A DNA stretch of 9,916 nucleotides from Chloroflexota bacterium (GTDB taxonomy: Bacteria; Chloroflexota; Limnocylindria; Limnocylindrales; CSP1-4): contig JAJYGO010000500.1 of NCBI GenBank assembly GCA_021785115.1, positions 1 to 9,916 of the forward strand, in the 5' to 3' direction. Both the position numbers and the translations under genes were made by a program. This document shows, piece after piece, positions 1-6,030 of the stretch; the first letter of the stretch is position 1; each line of letters begins with the position of its first letter. The notes beneath the pieces are model-generated. The model made no database searches. It was not told the DNA's origin and saw nothing but the letters and a program-made list of their open reading frames with translations.

Positions 1-88
1 CAGAATGCAGGCCATCCCCTGGCGCCTCGAAAGCGTGGGAGGAGAAGGCCGAGTACTGGTCCTCAAGGGCCTGGTAGAGGCGCGGCAC
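1..88 (-). CDS. Possible 5' end of an unidentified leftward gene, cut by the window edge
   Basis: Reading leftward from a GTG at 88-86, the frame stays open for 29 codons to the window edge. Most codons end in G or C, and the peptide (VPRLYQALEDQYSAFSSHAF...) looks like ordinary globular protein. An in-frame TGA lies about 14 codons upstream, so any start must fall in that short interval. An AAGG about 9 bases before the GTG is a weak ribosome-binding site. I do not recognise the product. The competing + strand frame (from 5) degenerates into Cys/Arg/Pro-rich sequence, which makes it less likely. The GTG lies inside one arm of the inverted repeat at 85-163. The call rests on a short stretch and is weak. 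Confidence 0.25.
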   Translation of the reverse strand, partial: MPRLYQALEDQYSAFSSHAFEAPGDGLHS

Positions 89-163
89 GGTGAGGTGCCT
101 TGGACCCGACAGGCGCGACCCTCATCCTGTCGACCCTGCCTTGCAGGGTCCCCCTCACCGTGC
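85..163. repeat. Nested inverted repeats that could fold into a three-way junction
   Basis: Three perfect inverted repeats are nested. The outer arms GCACGGTGAGG (85-95) and CCTCACCGTGC (153-163) have 11 pairs. Inside them, CGACAGG (107-113) pairs with CCTGTCG (126-132) around a 12-base loop. GACCCTGC (132-139) pairs with GCAGGGTC (143-150) around a 3-base loop. The two inner hairpins share base 132. As RNA on either strand this would be a closed stem carrying two hairpins. On the - strand the outer stem would bury the possible GTG start at 88-86. It could be a structured leader, a transcription terminator, or the end of a transposon; the sequence does not decide which. Confidence 0.5.
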
Positions 164-262
164 TTCTCGGCGCCGACCGTCGCGGCCTGCCGAATGGCCC
201 CCCGAACGGTCAAGAGGGCACCTTGCGGTTCAGTCGGCGGCCGCAATCGTGAATGCCACCGC

Positions 263-330
263 GGGGGGCCTTAACGCGCGCCATGCCCAGGCCGCCTCGA
301 CCGCGCCGAGCCACTGGCGAGACCGACCCG
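263..330 (+). promoter_or_regulatory. Shared upstream element, copy A (before the lipoprotein gene)
   Basis: It contains the palindrome GCCACTGGC at 310-318, centred 43 bases before the ATG at 357, followed by GAGACCGACCCG. It matches copy B (4022-4090, opposite strand) at 66 of 69 columns, including an unbroken identical run of 50 bases. Similarity stops abruptly on both sides. The 5' part reads CTTAACGCGCG where copy B has GTTGACGCGCG. No AT-rich -10 box is visible. The role as operator or promoter is inferred from position and recurrence. Confidence 0.7.
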
Positions 331-356
331 CCCGACGCGTTCCAGGGGGATGACGG

Positions 357-971
357 ATGGGCAGGCACACCTCGGCAGGCCGGCTCCTTATCGGCCTCAC
401 GATCGCGGCCGTGCTGGGCGGCTGCGCTGCCGCTGCATCTTCGCCGCCTGCGGCGACGGCCGCCAAGCCGGCGTCACCCCCGCCCGCGGCCAGCGCGCCG
501 GCCCTGACGCCCACGGTGGCGCCGTCGGAGGCGGGCTCCCAACCGACGGCGGTCGCGTGTGGGCCGGTCGCGGTGGTCTCGGGGACGGAGAACTGCTACA
601 TCACCGAGGGCACCGTCACGACCGACGCCGATGGCAGGAGCCACAGCCGGGGCGGCACCGTCCAGTGCACCGACATCGTCAATGACGCGCGCGTCACGGG
701 CGCCGTCACGGGGACCTGGGCCAGCGACCGCTGGGGGACCGAGAGCAGCGGTGCGCTCGTCCAATGGGGCGTCCTTCGGCTGGAGAACGAGGAAGGGGCC
801 TGGGAGGGCCGCTACACGGGCGTCTACTCGAGCGACCGCGGCGACACCATCGTCTTCTGGTGGACGGGGACCGGTGGGTACGCTGGCCTCACCTACTTCG
901 AGCTGGTCACGGGGTCCGGGCCCTGGGTGCTCCAGGGCCAGATCTTCCCCGGCACCCCTCCCGCGCCGTAA
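357..971 (+). CDS. Predicted secreted lipoprotein of unknown function (204 aa)
   Basis: The N-terminus has a lipoprotein signal: charged residues (MGRHTSAGR), a hydrophobic run, and the lipobox LGGC at about residues 20-23, so the mature protein should be lipid-anchored at that Cys. An Ala/Pro/Ser/Thr-rich linker to about residue 60 is typical of surface tethers. The following domain of about 140 residues is rich in Gly, Trp, Thr and Tyr (GTWASDRWG, YTGVYSSDRGD, GTGGYAGLTYFEL) and looks like an all-beta fold. Three further Cys occur in its first part (ACGP, ENCY, VQCTD). GGGGG at 345-349 ends 7 bases before the ATG at 357, which supports that start over the overlapping ATG at 350. Shared element copy A lies upstream. 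I do not recognise a characterised family. Similar proteins exist, as far as I recall, only as hypothetical ones. Confidence 0.8.
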   Translation: MGRHTSAGRLLIGLTIAAVLGGCAAAASSPPAATAAKPASPPPAASAPALTPTVAPSEAGSQPTAVACGPVAVVSGTENCYITEGTVTTDADGRSHSRGGTVQCTDIVNDARVTGAVTGTWASDRWGTESSGALVQWGVLRLENEEGAWEGRYTGVYSSDRGDTIVFWWTGTGGYAGLTYFELVTGSGPWVLQGQIFPGTPPAP

Positions 972-1019
972 GACGTGCTGGACCTGCAGCCACGCGTGGG
1001 TCGCGCCGTCGTTCTCGTG

Positions 1020-1039
1020 CCTCTGTGGCGCGCCAGAGG
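1020..1039 (+). terminator. Hairpin downstream of the lipoprotein gene, candidate terminator
   Basis: CCTCTG (1020-1025) pairs with CAGAGG (1034-1039) around TGGCGCGC. It begins 48 bases after the stop codon at 969-971, in the gap between two convergent genes. There is no T-run after it, so it is at best a U-less terminator and could serve either strand. Confidence 0.35.
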
Positions 1040-1157
1040 TCCGGCAGCCCCCGTTGGCGGTGCTGGTGGGGGCTGCACTCGTGTCGGCGGGATTGTCAGA
1101 CCTTTCCCCGGTACTGATCCGCGGCCATCCCGGCGCACCGGTCGCGGAAGCGGGGAA

Positions 1158-1175
1158 CCCGAGGCTTGCTTCGGG
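1158..1175 (-). terminator. Hairpin downstream of the exported protein gene at 1207-1674
   Basis: CCCGA (1158-1162) pairs with TCGGG (1171-1175), with one further G-T pair possible inside. On the - strand it lies about 30 bases past the stop codon at 1209-1207. It lacks a T-tract. The call rests on position and stem only. Confidence 0.3.
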
Positions 1176-1206
1176 CTCTCGCGCATGCGATGACGCTGGA
1201 ACTGCG

Positions 1207-1674
1207 TCAGGGGGCGACGGTGACCTGCGCCCAGCCGACGAACGGGACACCGAACAGCTGGCCGTCGAGGAGATTCTCGCGCTGGGTGCCGTACGACGAG
1301 GGCACCGTGATGGACGGAGAGAACCCACCTAGACCGTTCAAGACGACGCCAGTGATGACAAGATTGCCCCCGCCCGACGTCCAGGTGACGTCGCCCGAGT
1401 CGGGGATCGCGCCGGCCGGGCCGCAGCCTGCCCCGGTGTGCCCGCAGTCGGAGCCGGTGTAGGTGCCCGTGCCGTCCGAGCTGAGCTCGATCCAGAGCCA
1501 GGCCCCGCCGACGCCGTACTGCGCGCCGATGCTGTTGGCCGAGATCTCGACCTGGTAGACGGCGGTATTGCCGTAGTCGGCGGCGGCCACGCCCGGCCAC
1601 GCCATCACCAACCCGCCCGCGAGGCTGCCCGCCATCACTCCGGCGAGCGCCAGCCTCCGCACCCGAGAACCCAT
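1207..1674 (-). CDS. Small predicted exported protein of unknown function (155 aa)
   Basis: The start at 1674 gives a classic Sec signal peptide: MGSRVRRL, then a hydrophobic core (ALAGVMAGSLAGGLVMAW), ending near GVAAA at about residues 28-32. The mature part (about 123 residues) is rich in Gly, Ser, Thr and Val, with two Cys (SDCGHTGAGCG) close enough to form a small disulfide loop. It looks like a beta-rich extracellular domain. AGGGGGG lies 6 bases before the ATG. An open frame continues upstream to 1836, but that extension is Arg/Pro-rich, runs through the shared regulatory element, and would bury the signal peptide, so I reject it. Shared element copy D (core 1725-1733) is upstream. No known family is recognised. 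It is convergent with the lipoprotein gene. Confidence 0.75.
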   Translation of the reverse strand: MGSRVRRLALAGVMAGSLAGGLVMAWPGVAAADYGNTAVYQVEISANSIGAQYGVGGAWLWIELSSDGTGTYTGSDCGHTGAGCGPAGAIPDSGDVTWTSGGGNLVITGVVLNGLGGFSPSITVPSSYGTQRENLLDGQLFGVPFVGWAQVTVAP

Positions 1675-1710
1675 CGCGTGCCCCCCTCGGCGCGCACAGG
1701 GCCGCCACCC

Positions 1711-1740
1711 CAGGAGTCGGTCTCGCCATTGGCCCAGCCC
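1711..1740 (-). promoter_or_regulatory. Shared upstream element, copy D (divergent copy)
   Basis: On the - strand it reads GCCAATGGC (1733-1725) followed by GAGACCGACTCC. The palindrome centre is 55 bases before the ATG at 1674. Only the core and its 3' flank match the other copies; the 5' part (GCGGGCTGG) has drifted. The centre base is A here, C in copies A, B and C, and G in copy E, while both half-sites GCCA and TGGC are kept. That is the pattern expected of a protein-binding dyad. Confidence 0.55.
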
Positions 1741-1955
1741 GCGTCGGCGACCGGTCGAGGGACGCGGGGCTGGAGGGCCGATACCCATGCCCCCCAGGAG
1801 ACGCGACGATGGCATCCCAGCATCTGGCGCTGCCACTACCCCGGCAAGTCAGTGCTGCCGCTTGACCGAACGCGCACCATCCGGTACCCACGACATCGTT
1901 GACGTGCTTTTCGCCGATAGCGTCTGGACCGGGAGCGGGCTTGTGATCGGGGAAG

Positions 1956-3224
1956 CTACTGCGGGCTGCGCGCTTCGGGAGCCGCATCGGTGCGGTCAAA
2001 CGTCGCGACGATCTCTCCTCGCCGGTGTTCGTCGATCCACTCGCCCAGGCCCGCCCCGCTGCCGAGCACGAGCAGGAGGTCGACGAGCGCCGCGGCGAGG
2101 AACAGGACGCGCCATATCGTGCCGCTCTTGCCCGGTCGTCGCACCACCGAGCGGCTGGAGTATCCGTGCTCAGCGAGCGCCTGTGCCTCGCTCGCCAGGA
2201 GCGCCTCACCCTCGGTGTCGGGCGGATAGCGCCGGATCACGGTCGTCGCGGCACCGTCGGCGATCGCGCGCGCAAGATCGACAGAGAGTGGTTTGCCGCG
2301 GGCCGCTGACGGCGCCGTCACTGCGAGCGTCTCCCCGCGGCGCCAGGCGACCACGCGGCCGACGCCGATGGCGGTGCCATGCCCGGCCAGGAGGGGGACG
2401 CTGGACCACGCGCATAGGCAGGCGACTCCGGTAACCAGGTCCACCAACGTGATACCTGTCGCCCCGCGGTCAAGCCTGGCGACTGTCAGCACAATCAGCG
2501 CGACGGGCAACGCAAGGACGCCGCCGATCAGGGCGCCACGCGGGGTCGTACGACTCGGCGCGATCGCCGACAGCAGCCCGGTCACGAAGCTGCCACCGGC
2601 AAGCAGCGCCACGGCCCAGACCACTTGGTCCATAAGAACGGCGAGCAGCGCGGCTCCCGCCGAGAGAAGCACGCCGATGGTGGGGAGAGCAGAAGACCAG
2701 TCAACCGTCGGCTTGGCGACGCTCTCGGTGACCAACGCCGCGGCCGGCGCTCGGAGGGGCCCGCCGGCTGCGACACCGAGGTGCCGGACGAGCGAGAGTC
2801 CATCGACAGCGAGGCCGCCGAGCACCATGCCGATCCCCAGTGGCGGGGCGGCCAGGATGAACATCACTGCCCCGGTCAGGGCGCCAACCAGTGGCCACAT
2901 GGCCGGCTCGCCGGCCGCGGGGAGGAAGCCGAGCGCAGCCGCCACCGCCGCGGCGATTCCACAGACAAGGCACGCAGCCGCCAGCCCGGCGACCACTGGC
3001 GTCCAGGATCGCCGTCCGCCGCTCGCGAGCGACATGGCGATGCCCAGCGCGCAGAACCCCGTCAGCCAGAGCACTGCTGGCAGCAGGGACTGTGGAGCCT
3101 GCAGGCTCGCGAGGACGGCGATCGCCACGACGGCGACGATCCCGAGCGCCGATCCAGCAATGGCCCGTCGGTCCCCCATGGTGATCGTGCGTCGACCGGA
3201 GGGTCCGCGGCTGCCCAGTACCAT
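1956..3224 (-). CDS. Multi-pass membrane protein of unknown function (422 aa)
   Basis: About nine or ten hydrophobic segments are visible, roughly at residues 21-42, 48-67, 76-101, 109-127, 128-145, 181-198, 201-220, 231-249, 259-281 and 369-390. Residues 284-368 form a soluble region (starting near GRVVAWRRGETLAVT) that ends in a short segment with the pattern ALAEHGYSSRSVVRR. That region is followed by one last membrane helix and a charged tail. No transporter signature, catalytic motif or cofactor site is evident. The start at 3224 has only a weak AGG nearby; Met16 (3179-3177) also lacks a good ribosome-binding site, and either would keep all membrane segments. Shared element copy E lies upstream, centred 44 bases before 3224. 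The 281 bases between this gene and the next - strand gene include copy D, so it probably forms its own transcription unit. I recall similar hypothetical proteins in Limnocylindria-like genomes, without a known role. Confidence 0.8.
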   Translation of the reverse strand: MVLGSRGPSGRRTITMGDRRAIAGSALGIVAVVAIAVLASLQAPQSLLPAVLWLTGFCALGIAMSLASGGRRSWTPVVAGLAAACLVCGIAAAVAAALGFLPAAGEPAMWPLVGALTGAVMFILAAPPLGIGMVLGGLAVDGLSLVRHLGVAAGGPLRAPAAALVTESVAKPTVDWSSALPTIGVLLSAGAALLAVLMDQVVWAVALLAGGSFVTGLLSAIAPSRTTPRGALIGGVLALPVALIVLTVARLDRGATGITLVDLVTGVACLCAWSSVPLLAGHGTAIGVGRVVAWRRGETLAVTAPSAARGKPLSVDLARAIADGAATTVIRRYPPDTEGEALLASEAQALAEHGYSSRSVVRRPGKSGTIWRVLFLAAALVDLLLVLGSGAGLGEWIDEHRRGEIVATFDRTDAAPEARSPQ

Positions 3225-3252
3225 CTAGTGCGCCTGCCCCCGGACGGATCCA

Positions 3253-3314
3253 CGGGTCGTTTCGCCACTGGCTCGGCGCGGTCTCGGCGGCCTTGGGGCT
3301 GGTGCACGCCCCGC
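3253..3314 (-). promoter_or_regulatory. Shared upstream element, copy E (before the membrane protein)
   Basis: On the - strand it carries GGGGCGTGCAC, then GGCCGCCGAGACCGCGCC, then GAGCCAGTGGCGAAACGACCCG. The palindrome GCCAGTGGC spans 3272-3264, centred 44 bases before the ATG at 3224. The layout is the same as in copies A-C, with a few substitutions and small length changes in the left half. The 3' flank is GAAACGACCCG instead of GAGACCGACCCG. Confidence 0.6.
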
Positions 3315-3402
3315 GGGTGGCTCTCGCGCCAGCGCACCGTGTCCGTCATGAGCCAAGCGCCGCCCGCCCGCCGCCGCGCTTCCGGGTCCCCCGCGGTTGC
3401 GT

Positions 3403-3426
3403 CGCGCTCCGTGAGCCACGAGCGCG
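3403..3426 (-). terminator. Strong hairpin just after the exported protein gene at 3434-4000
   Basis: CGCGCT (3403-3408) pairs with AGCGCG (3421-3426). After one unpaired C, CGTG (3410-3413) pairs with CACG (3417-3420) around AGC. That makes ten pairs, starting 8 bases after the stop codon on the - strand. There is no T-run. Position and strength make it a good candidate for a terminator of the 3434-4000 transcript. Confidence 0.5.
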
Positions 3427-3433
3427 GCCACCA

Positions 3434-4000
3434 TCAGGAGTGGCCCCAGGTCCGAAGAAACATGCCGGCGTACGGCACGTTCGGACCGTAGACGCACATT
3501 GACGCCAGCGCGCTCTTGGAGGCGGGCACCCGGGCTGTTCCGTTCTGGTCCCACTGGAACACCATGGTAAGTACCGAGTACTCGTCGGTCATTTGATCGA
3601 CGGTGAAGTAGTGGCGGTACTCCCAGCCAAACATCCCGTAGAGCACCGTCGGCTGGGCCGGGTTGATCGTGTCCACCATCTGGCCGCCGTACACCATGAC
3701 CGGCCTGCCGTCGCCGTTGACGTCGAAGTAGAGCAGCGCGTTGCCGGGATAGAGCGGTGCGCTGCGATCCACGGTGAAGCTGAAGGTTCCGTCCTCCGTG
3801 AATTCAGGCGGGATGGCCGTGTGGCAGCCGAACGTGTGGAGCCCTTCCGTCCAGTAGCCGGCGGGCAGCTGGATCGTCAGGGAGGTGGCCTTGTAGGAGG
3901 CGCACCACGAGGCGTTGTCACCAATCGCCGTGACGCCTGCCGGAGCCAGAAACGTCCACGCGAACAGGACCGCTGCGGCAAAGGGGACCCGCCGCTTCAT
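3434..4000 (-). CDS. Predicted exported protein of unknown function (188 aa)
   Basis: The N-terminus MKRRVPFAAAVLFAWTFLAPAGVTA is a clear Sec signal peptide, with cleavage likely near residue 25. The mature domain is about 163 residues, aromatic- and beta-rich (AGYWTEGLHTFGCH, FGWEYRHYFTVDQ, MVFQWDQNG). It has three Cys (WCASY, FGCHT, MCVYG), and it carries DVNGDGRP, which resembles a Ca-binding Asp/Asn/Gly loop. GGAGG lies 8 bases before the ATG at 4000. The open frame extends upstream to 4069, but that part is the translated shared regulatory element (copy B) and would precede the signal peptide, so I chose 4000. A strong hairpin follows the stop codon. I do not recognise the family, and it shows no obvious alignment with the other exported proteins here. 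Confidence 0.8.
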   Translation of the reverse strand: MKRRVPFAAAVLFAWTFLAPAGVTAIGDNASWCASYKATSLTIQLPAGYWTEGLHTFGCHTAIPPEFTEDGTFSFTVDRSAPLYPGNALLYFDVNGDGRPVMVYGGQMVDTINPAQPTVLYGMFGWEYRHYFTVDQMTDEYSVLTMVFQWDQNGTARVPASKSALASMCVYGPNVPYAGMFLRTWGHS

Positions 4001-4021
4001 GGGAACTCCCTCCGCTGCGGA

Positions 4022-4090
4022 CGGGTCGGTCTCGCCAGTGGCTCGGCGCGGTCGAGGCGGCCTGGGCATGGCCGCGCGTCAACGCCCCCC
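4022..4090 (-). promoter_or_regulatory. Shared upstream element, copy B (near-identical to copy A)
   Basis: On the - strand it runs from GGGGGGCGTTGACGCGCGG through a 50-base segment identical to copy A, ending GAGACCGACCCG. The palindrome GCCACTGGC spans 4042-4034, centred 38 bases before the ATG at 4000. GTTGAC near the 5' end resembles a -35 box, but no -10-like hexamer lies 16-18 bases from it. Confidence 0.7.
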
Positions 4091-4772
4091 GTGTACGGGG
4101 CAAGCATCGGGCTGCTTGATGCCGGTGCAAGAGCCGAAGGACCCGAAGGTCAAGCGCTCCGTCAAGCACTGGCCGCCCGGACGGGAGGCCCCGACGGGCG
4201 CCGGCTCGCGGTTGCACGAGCGCCAGCGCGGCTGCCGCGTCCACGTGGAGCGGGGTGCGGACAGCTTGCCCTGGCGTATCCTCGCAGCCAGCTGGCCAAC
4301 CGGGTGGAGCGGCGTCTCCCAAGGCTGCGAGGCCACATGGGGCACAACAGTCACTCCAGCGCGCAAACCGCTGCGCAAGTGGGATGAACTGGTGACAGGT
4401 TGGTCGGGGCGCCTGGGACAGCCCCGCGACCACCGACCTTCCGATCACGATGCGGCTGGCCGAGCCGCCGGAGCCTTTCGACTGGCTCCGAAGCGCATGA
4501 CGCGCCGGCCCCGCTGCCCAGCCGAGCGCGCCACGGACCGTGAGGTCGGCGGGGTTGCAGCCGTGCTGGTTGCCGGGTCGGAGAAAGCGGCTGCCCACCG
4601 ACTCGGCCTGTTCCACTCGACCGCACAGCCCTGCAGCGGGATCGACCCCGGCATCTGACCTACCCCGACGATGTCTGCCACCTGCCTGAAAGAGGACGGC
4701 GCGGGCAAGGTCCGGATGTCGAGCGACCTCGACCGCCCACGAACGGCGGCTACGACGCGCCGATCGCTCCGG
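4091..4772. other. About 680 bases without a recognisable gene
   Basis: Open frames exist on both strands because stops are rare at this GC content, but their products are Arg/Pro/Gly-rich, change character along their length and match no family I recognise. A short frame from an ATG at 4119 (MPVQEPKDPKVKRSVKHWPP) looks protein-like for about 20 residues and then degenerates, so it could be a decayed fragment. The only structural feature I see is the hairpin at 4401-4432. No tRNA or ribosomal RNA pattern was found. Confidence 0.5.
4401..4432. terminator. Strong hairpin in the gene-free stretch
   Basis: TGGTCG (4401-4406) pairs with CGACCA (4427-4432), and GGGC (4407-4410) pairs with GCCC (4421-4424). 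There is a 2-base CG bulge and a 10-base loop. There is no adjacent T-run. It lies more than 300 bases from either flanking gene, so it may be a terminator of an unseen transcript or a structured RNA segment rather than a terminator of the annotated genes. Confidence 0.3.
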
Positions 4773-5171
4773 CTATATAAGATCGTTCAACGCCGCCTCG
4801 GCGCGGAGGAGCGCGCGGTGCCGGTCGGCGAGCGCGCTGCGGCCGCCGATCGCCAGCAGGACCAGCGCGTCGGCCTCCTGGGCGAATCCCACGGCGTCGG
4901 CGTCCGCGCGCACCAGCCGGTCGATCGCGCCCGCAAGCGAGCGTGCCAGCTCGTCGCCAACGCGGTGCAGTGCCGCGCGCTGCAAGCGAACGGTCTGCGC
5001 GGCCTCCCGGAGCAGGCTGTCCTCGCTCCGCTCCGCCTGGGCCAAGAGCTGGTCGAGGCGCGCCCCCGCCTCGCTCTCGGCGATACGGCGCGTCTCGCGT
5101 AGCGACTCCATGCCCCGGGCAGCCTCGCCGGCGCGGCAGCGCGCGTCCACGTAGCGCTGCCGCGCATCCAT
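4773..5171 (-). CDS. Small cytosolic helical protein of unknown function (132 aa)
   Basis: The product is rich in Ala, Arg, Glu and Leu with no hydrophobic segment or signal peptide, so it should be cytosolic. Long stretches have helix-forming, partly heptad-like spacing (RLDQLLAQAERSEDSLLREA, LARSLAGAIDRLVRADADAV), suggesting a helical bundle or short coiled coil. There are no catalytic or metal-binding motifs, and the single Cys lies near the N-terminus. GGGGG lies about 7 bases before the ATG at 5171. Only 37 bases separate it from the stop of the exported protein gene at 5209-5742, with no terminator-like hairpin between, so the two are probably co-transcribed from the promoter next to copy C. 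The opposite-strand frame over this region is less protein-like. Function unknown. Confidence 0.6.
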   Translation of the reverse strand: MDARQRYVDARCRAGEAARGMESLRETRRIAESEAGARLDQLLAQAERSEDSLLREAAQTVRLQRAALHRVGDELARSLAGAIDRLVRADADAVGFAQEADALVLLAIGGRSALADRHRALLRAEAALNDLI

Positions 5172-5208
5172 CGCCCGACCCCCGAAGGTGGGACTCGCGA
5201 TCCCTGGG

Positions 5209-5742
5209 CTACGAGAGCGCGCCGCAGACGTCGGTGAGCAGCTGCGGATGCCCCTTGAAGCTGGTGAAGGTGAAGCTCCCGTCGCCGGCGAACTCCTCGG
5301 TGACGACCGCGGGTCCCGCCGTCATCACCACGTTGGACGGGAACCCATAGTCAGTGAGGTTCGGCGCCCAGAACAGTGCACGCCCGAGGAAGGTGCCGAT
5401 GGCAGTCGTGCCGTCGGGGAGGAACGTGAACGTCCCCGGTCCTCCGGCGTTCACCACGACGGTCTTCGAAGTGTCGACGTTCGTCGCGGCGAGCATGAGT
5501 GACCCGGTCACGGTCAGCACCGTCGAGCCGTCGGGCAGGCTGGTGGACGTTGCGTACTCGCGGTCGGCCAGAACGTCCATGTGGACCGTGAAGTCGCAAT
5601 AGGTACCGCCTGGCAGGTCGAACGGCCCTGCCGGCAGGAAGGCGCGGTGCGGGTCGCTGTTGGCGGCCGCCGGCGACGCCGCGAGCAGCAGCACCGCCAC
5701 GGCCAGGGCGACCCCATAGAACCCGGTCAGCCTTCGACGCAT
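5209..5742 (-). CDS. Predicted exported protein of unknown function (177 aa)
   Basis: The N-terminus MRRRLTGFYGVALAVAVLLLAASPAAA is a textbook Sec signal peptide, with cleavage likely after about residue 27. The mature part (about 150 residues) is rich in Thr, Val, Gly and Phe in short alternating stretches (STVLTVTGSLML, KTVVVNAGGPGTFTFLPDG, GDGSFTFTSFKGHPQLL), suggesting a beta-sandwich. Two Cys (TYCDF near the start, DVCGAL at the end) could link the termini. GGAGGAGCC directly before the ATG at 5742 is a good ribosome-binding site. The open frame continues to 5934, but that extension is Arg/Ala-rich and covers shared element copy C, so I reject it. The first gene of a likely two-gene unit with 4773-5171. 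I recall no characterised homologue. Confidence 0.8.
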   Translation of the reverse strand: MRRRLTGFYGVALAVAVLLLAASPAAANSDPHRAFLPAGPFDLPGGTYCDFTVHMDVLADREYATSTSLPDGSTVLTVTGSLMLAATNVDTSKTVVVNAGGPGTFTFLPDGTTAIGTFLGRALFWAPNLTDYGFPSNVVMTAGPAVVTEEFAGDGSFTFTSFKGHPQLLTDVCGALS

Positions 5743-5789
5743 GGCTCCTCCCTCGCCCCGTCGCATTCCGGCGAACGGAGCACAGCGCG

Positions 5790-5858
5790 CGAGGCGGTCT
5801 CGCCAGTGGCTCGGCGCGGCCCGGGCGGCCGAGGTGTGGGCCGCGTGTCGACGCCCTC
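5790..5858 (-). promoter_or_regulatory. Shared upstream element, copy C (between the regulator and an exported protein)
   Basis: On the - strand it reads GAGGGCGTCGACACGCGG, then a variable part, then GGGCCGCGCC and GAGCCACTGGCGAGACCG. The palindrome GCCACTGGC spans 5810-5802, centred 64 bases before the ATG at 5742. It lies in the 293-base divergent region between this gene and the LuxR-type regulator at 6036. Confidence 0.65.
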
Positions 5859-6024
5859 GCGGAAGCGACGCTACGGCCCGGGGACGAGCGAGACATCGTG
5901 CGGAATCCATAGAGGCGGCGGCGGGCGTGTTCATTTCTTCGGACGCCCCCGTCGCAGCCTGAGCTCGGCCGGCACGGATGGCGTGAGCCGCTTCAAGAGC
6001 TGGGGTAGGGCGGTCGGGGGGCGC

Positions 6025-6030
6025 GATAAT
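6025..6030 (+). promoter_or_regulatory. -10 box placed for a leaderless transcript of the regulator
   Basis: GATAAT differs from TATAAT at one base and stands out in very GC-rich surroundings. It ends 5 bases before the GTG at 6036, so transcription would begin at or next to the start codon. No clear -35 box is seen at 17 bases. This is an inference from spacing. Confidence 0.5.

Noticed and set aside
893..2209. 438-residue open frame on the - strand
   Set aside because: It overlaps three better-supported genes in other frames, is Arg/Ser/Gly-rich throughout and has no domain; it is open only because of high GC.
2835..3000. Extra copies of the shared palindrome inside the membrane protein gene (CCCAGTGGC, ACCAGTGGC, ACCACTGGC)
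   Set aside because: Each lacks the complete GCCA or TGGC half-site and the GAGACCG flank, so they are chance near-matches.
2293..3228. 311-residue open frame on the + strand
   Set aside because: It is antisense to the multi-pass membrane protein, whose hydrophobic segments are far more convincing; the + product is low-complexity Ala/Pro/Ser/Thr/Arg.
4001..4069. N-terminal extension MPRPPRPRRATGETDP on the 3434-4000 gene, also seen as a similar peptide upstream of the lipoprotein gene
   Set aside because: The repeated peptide is only the translation of the shared regulatory element; the real start at 4000 has a ribosome-binding site and a signal peptide directly after it.
4671..5102. 143-residue open frame on the + strand
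   Set aside because: It is antisense to the 4773-5171 gene, which has a better start, a ribosome-binding site and an operon-like position.
263..5858. CRISPR array or tandem repeat
   Set aside because: The repeated units are dispersed, on both strands and always upstream of genes, with no regular spacing.
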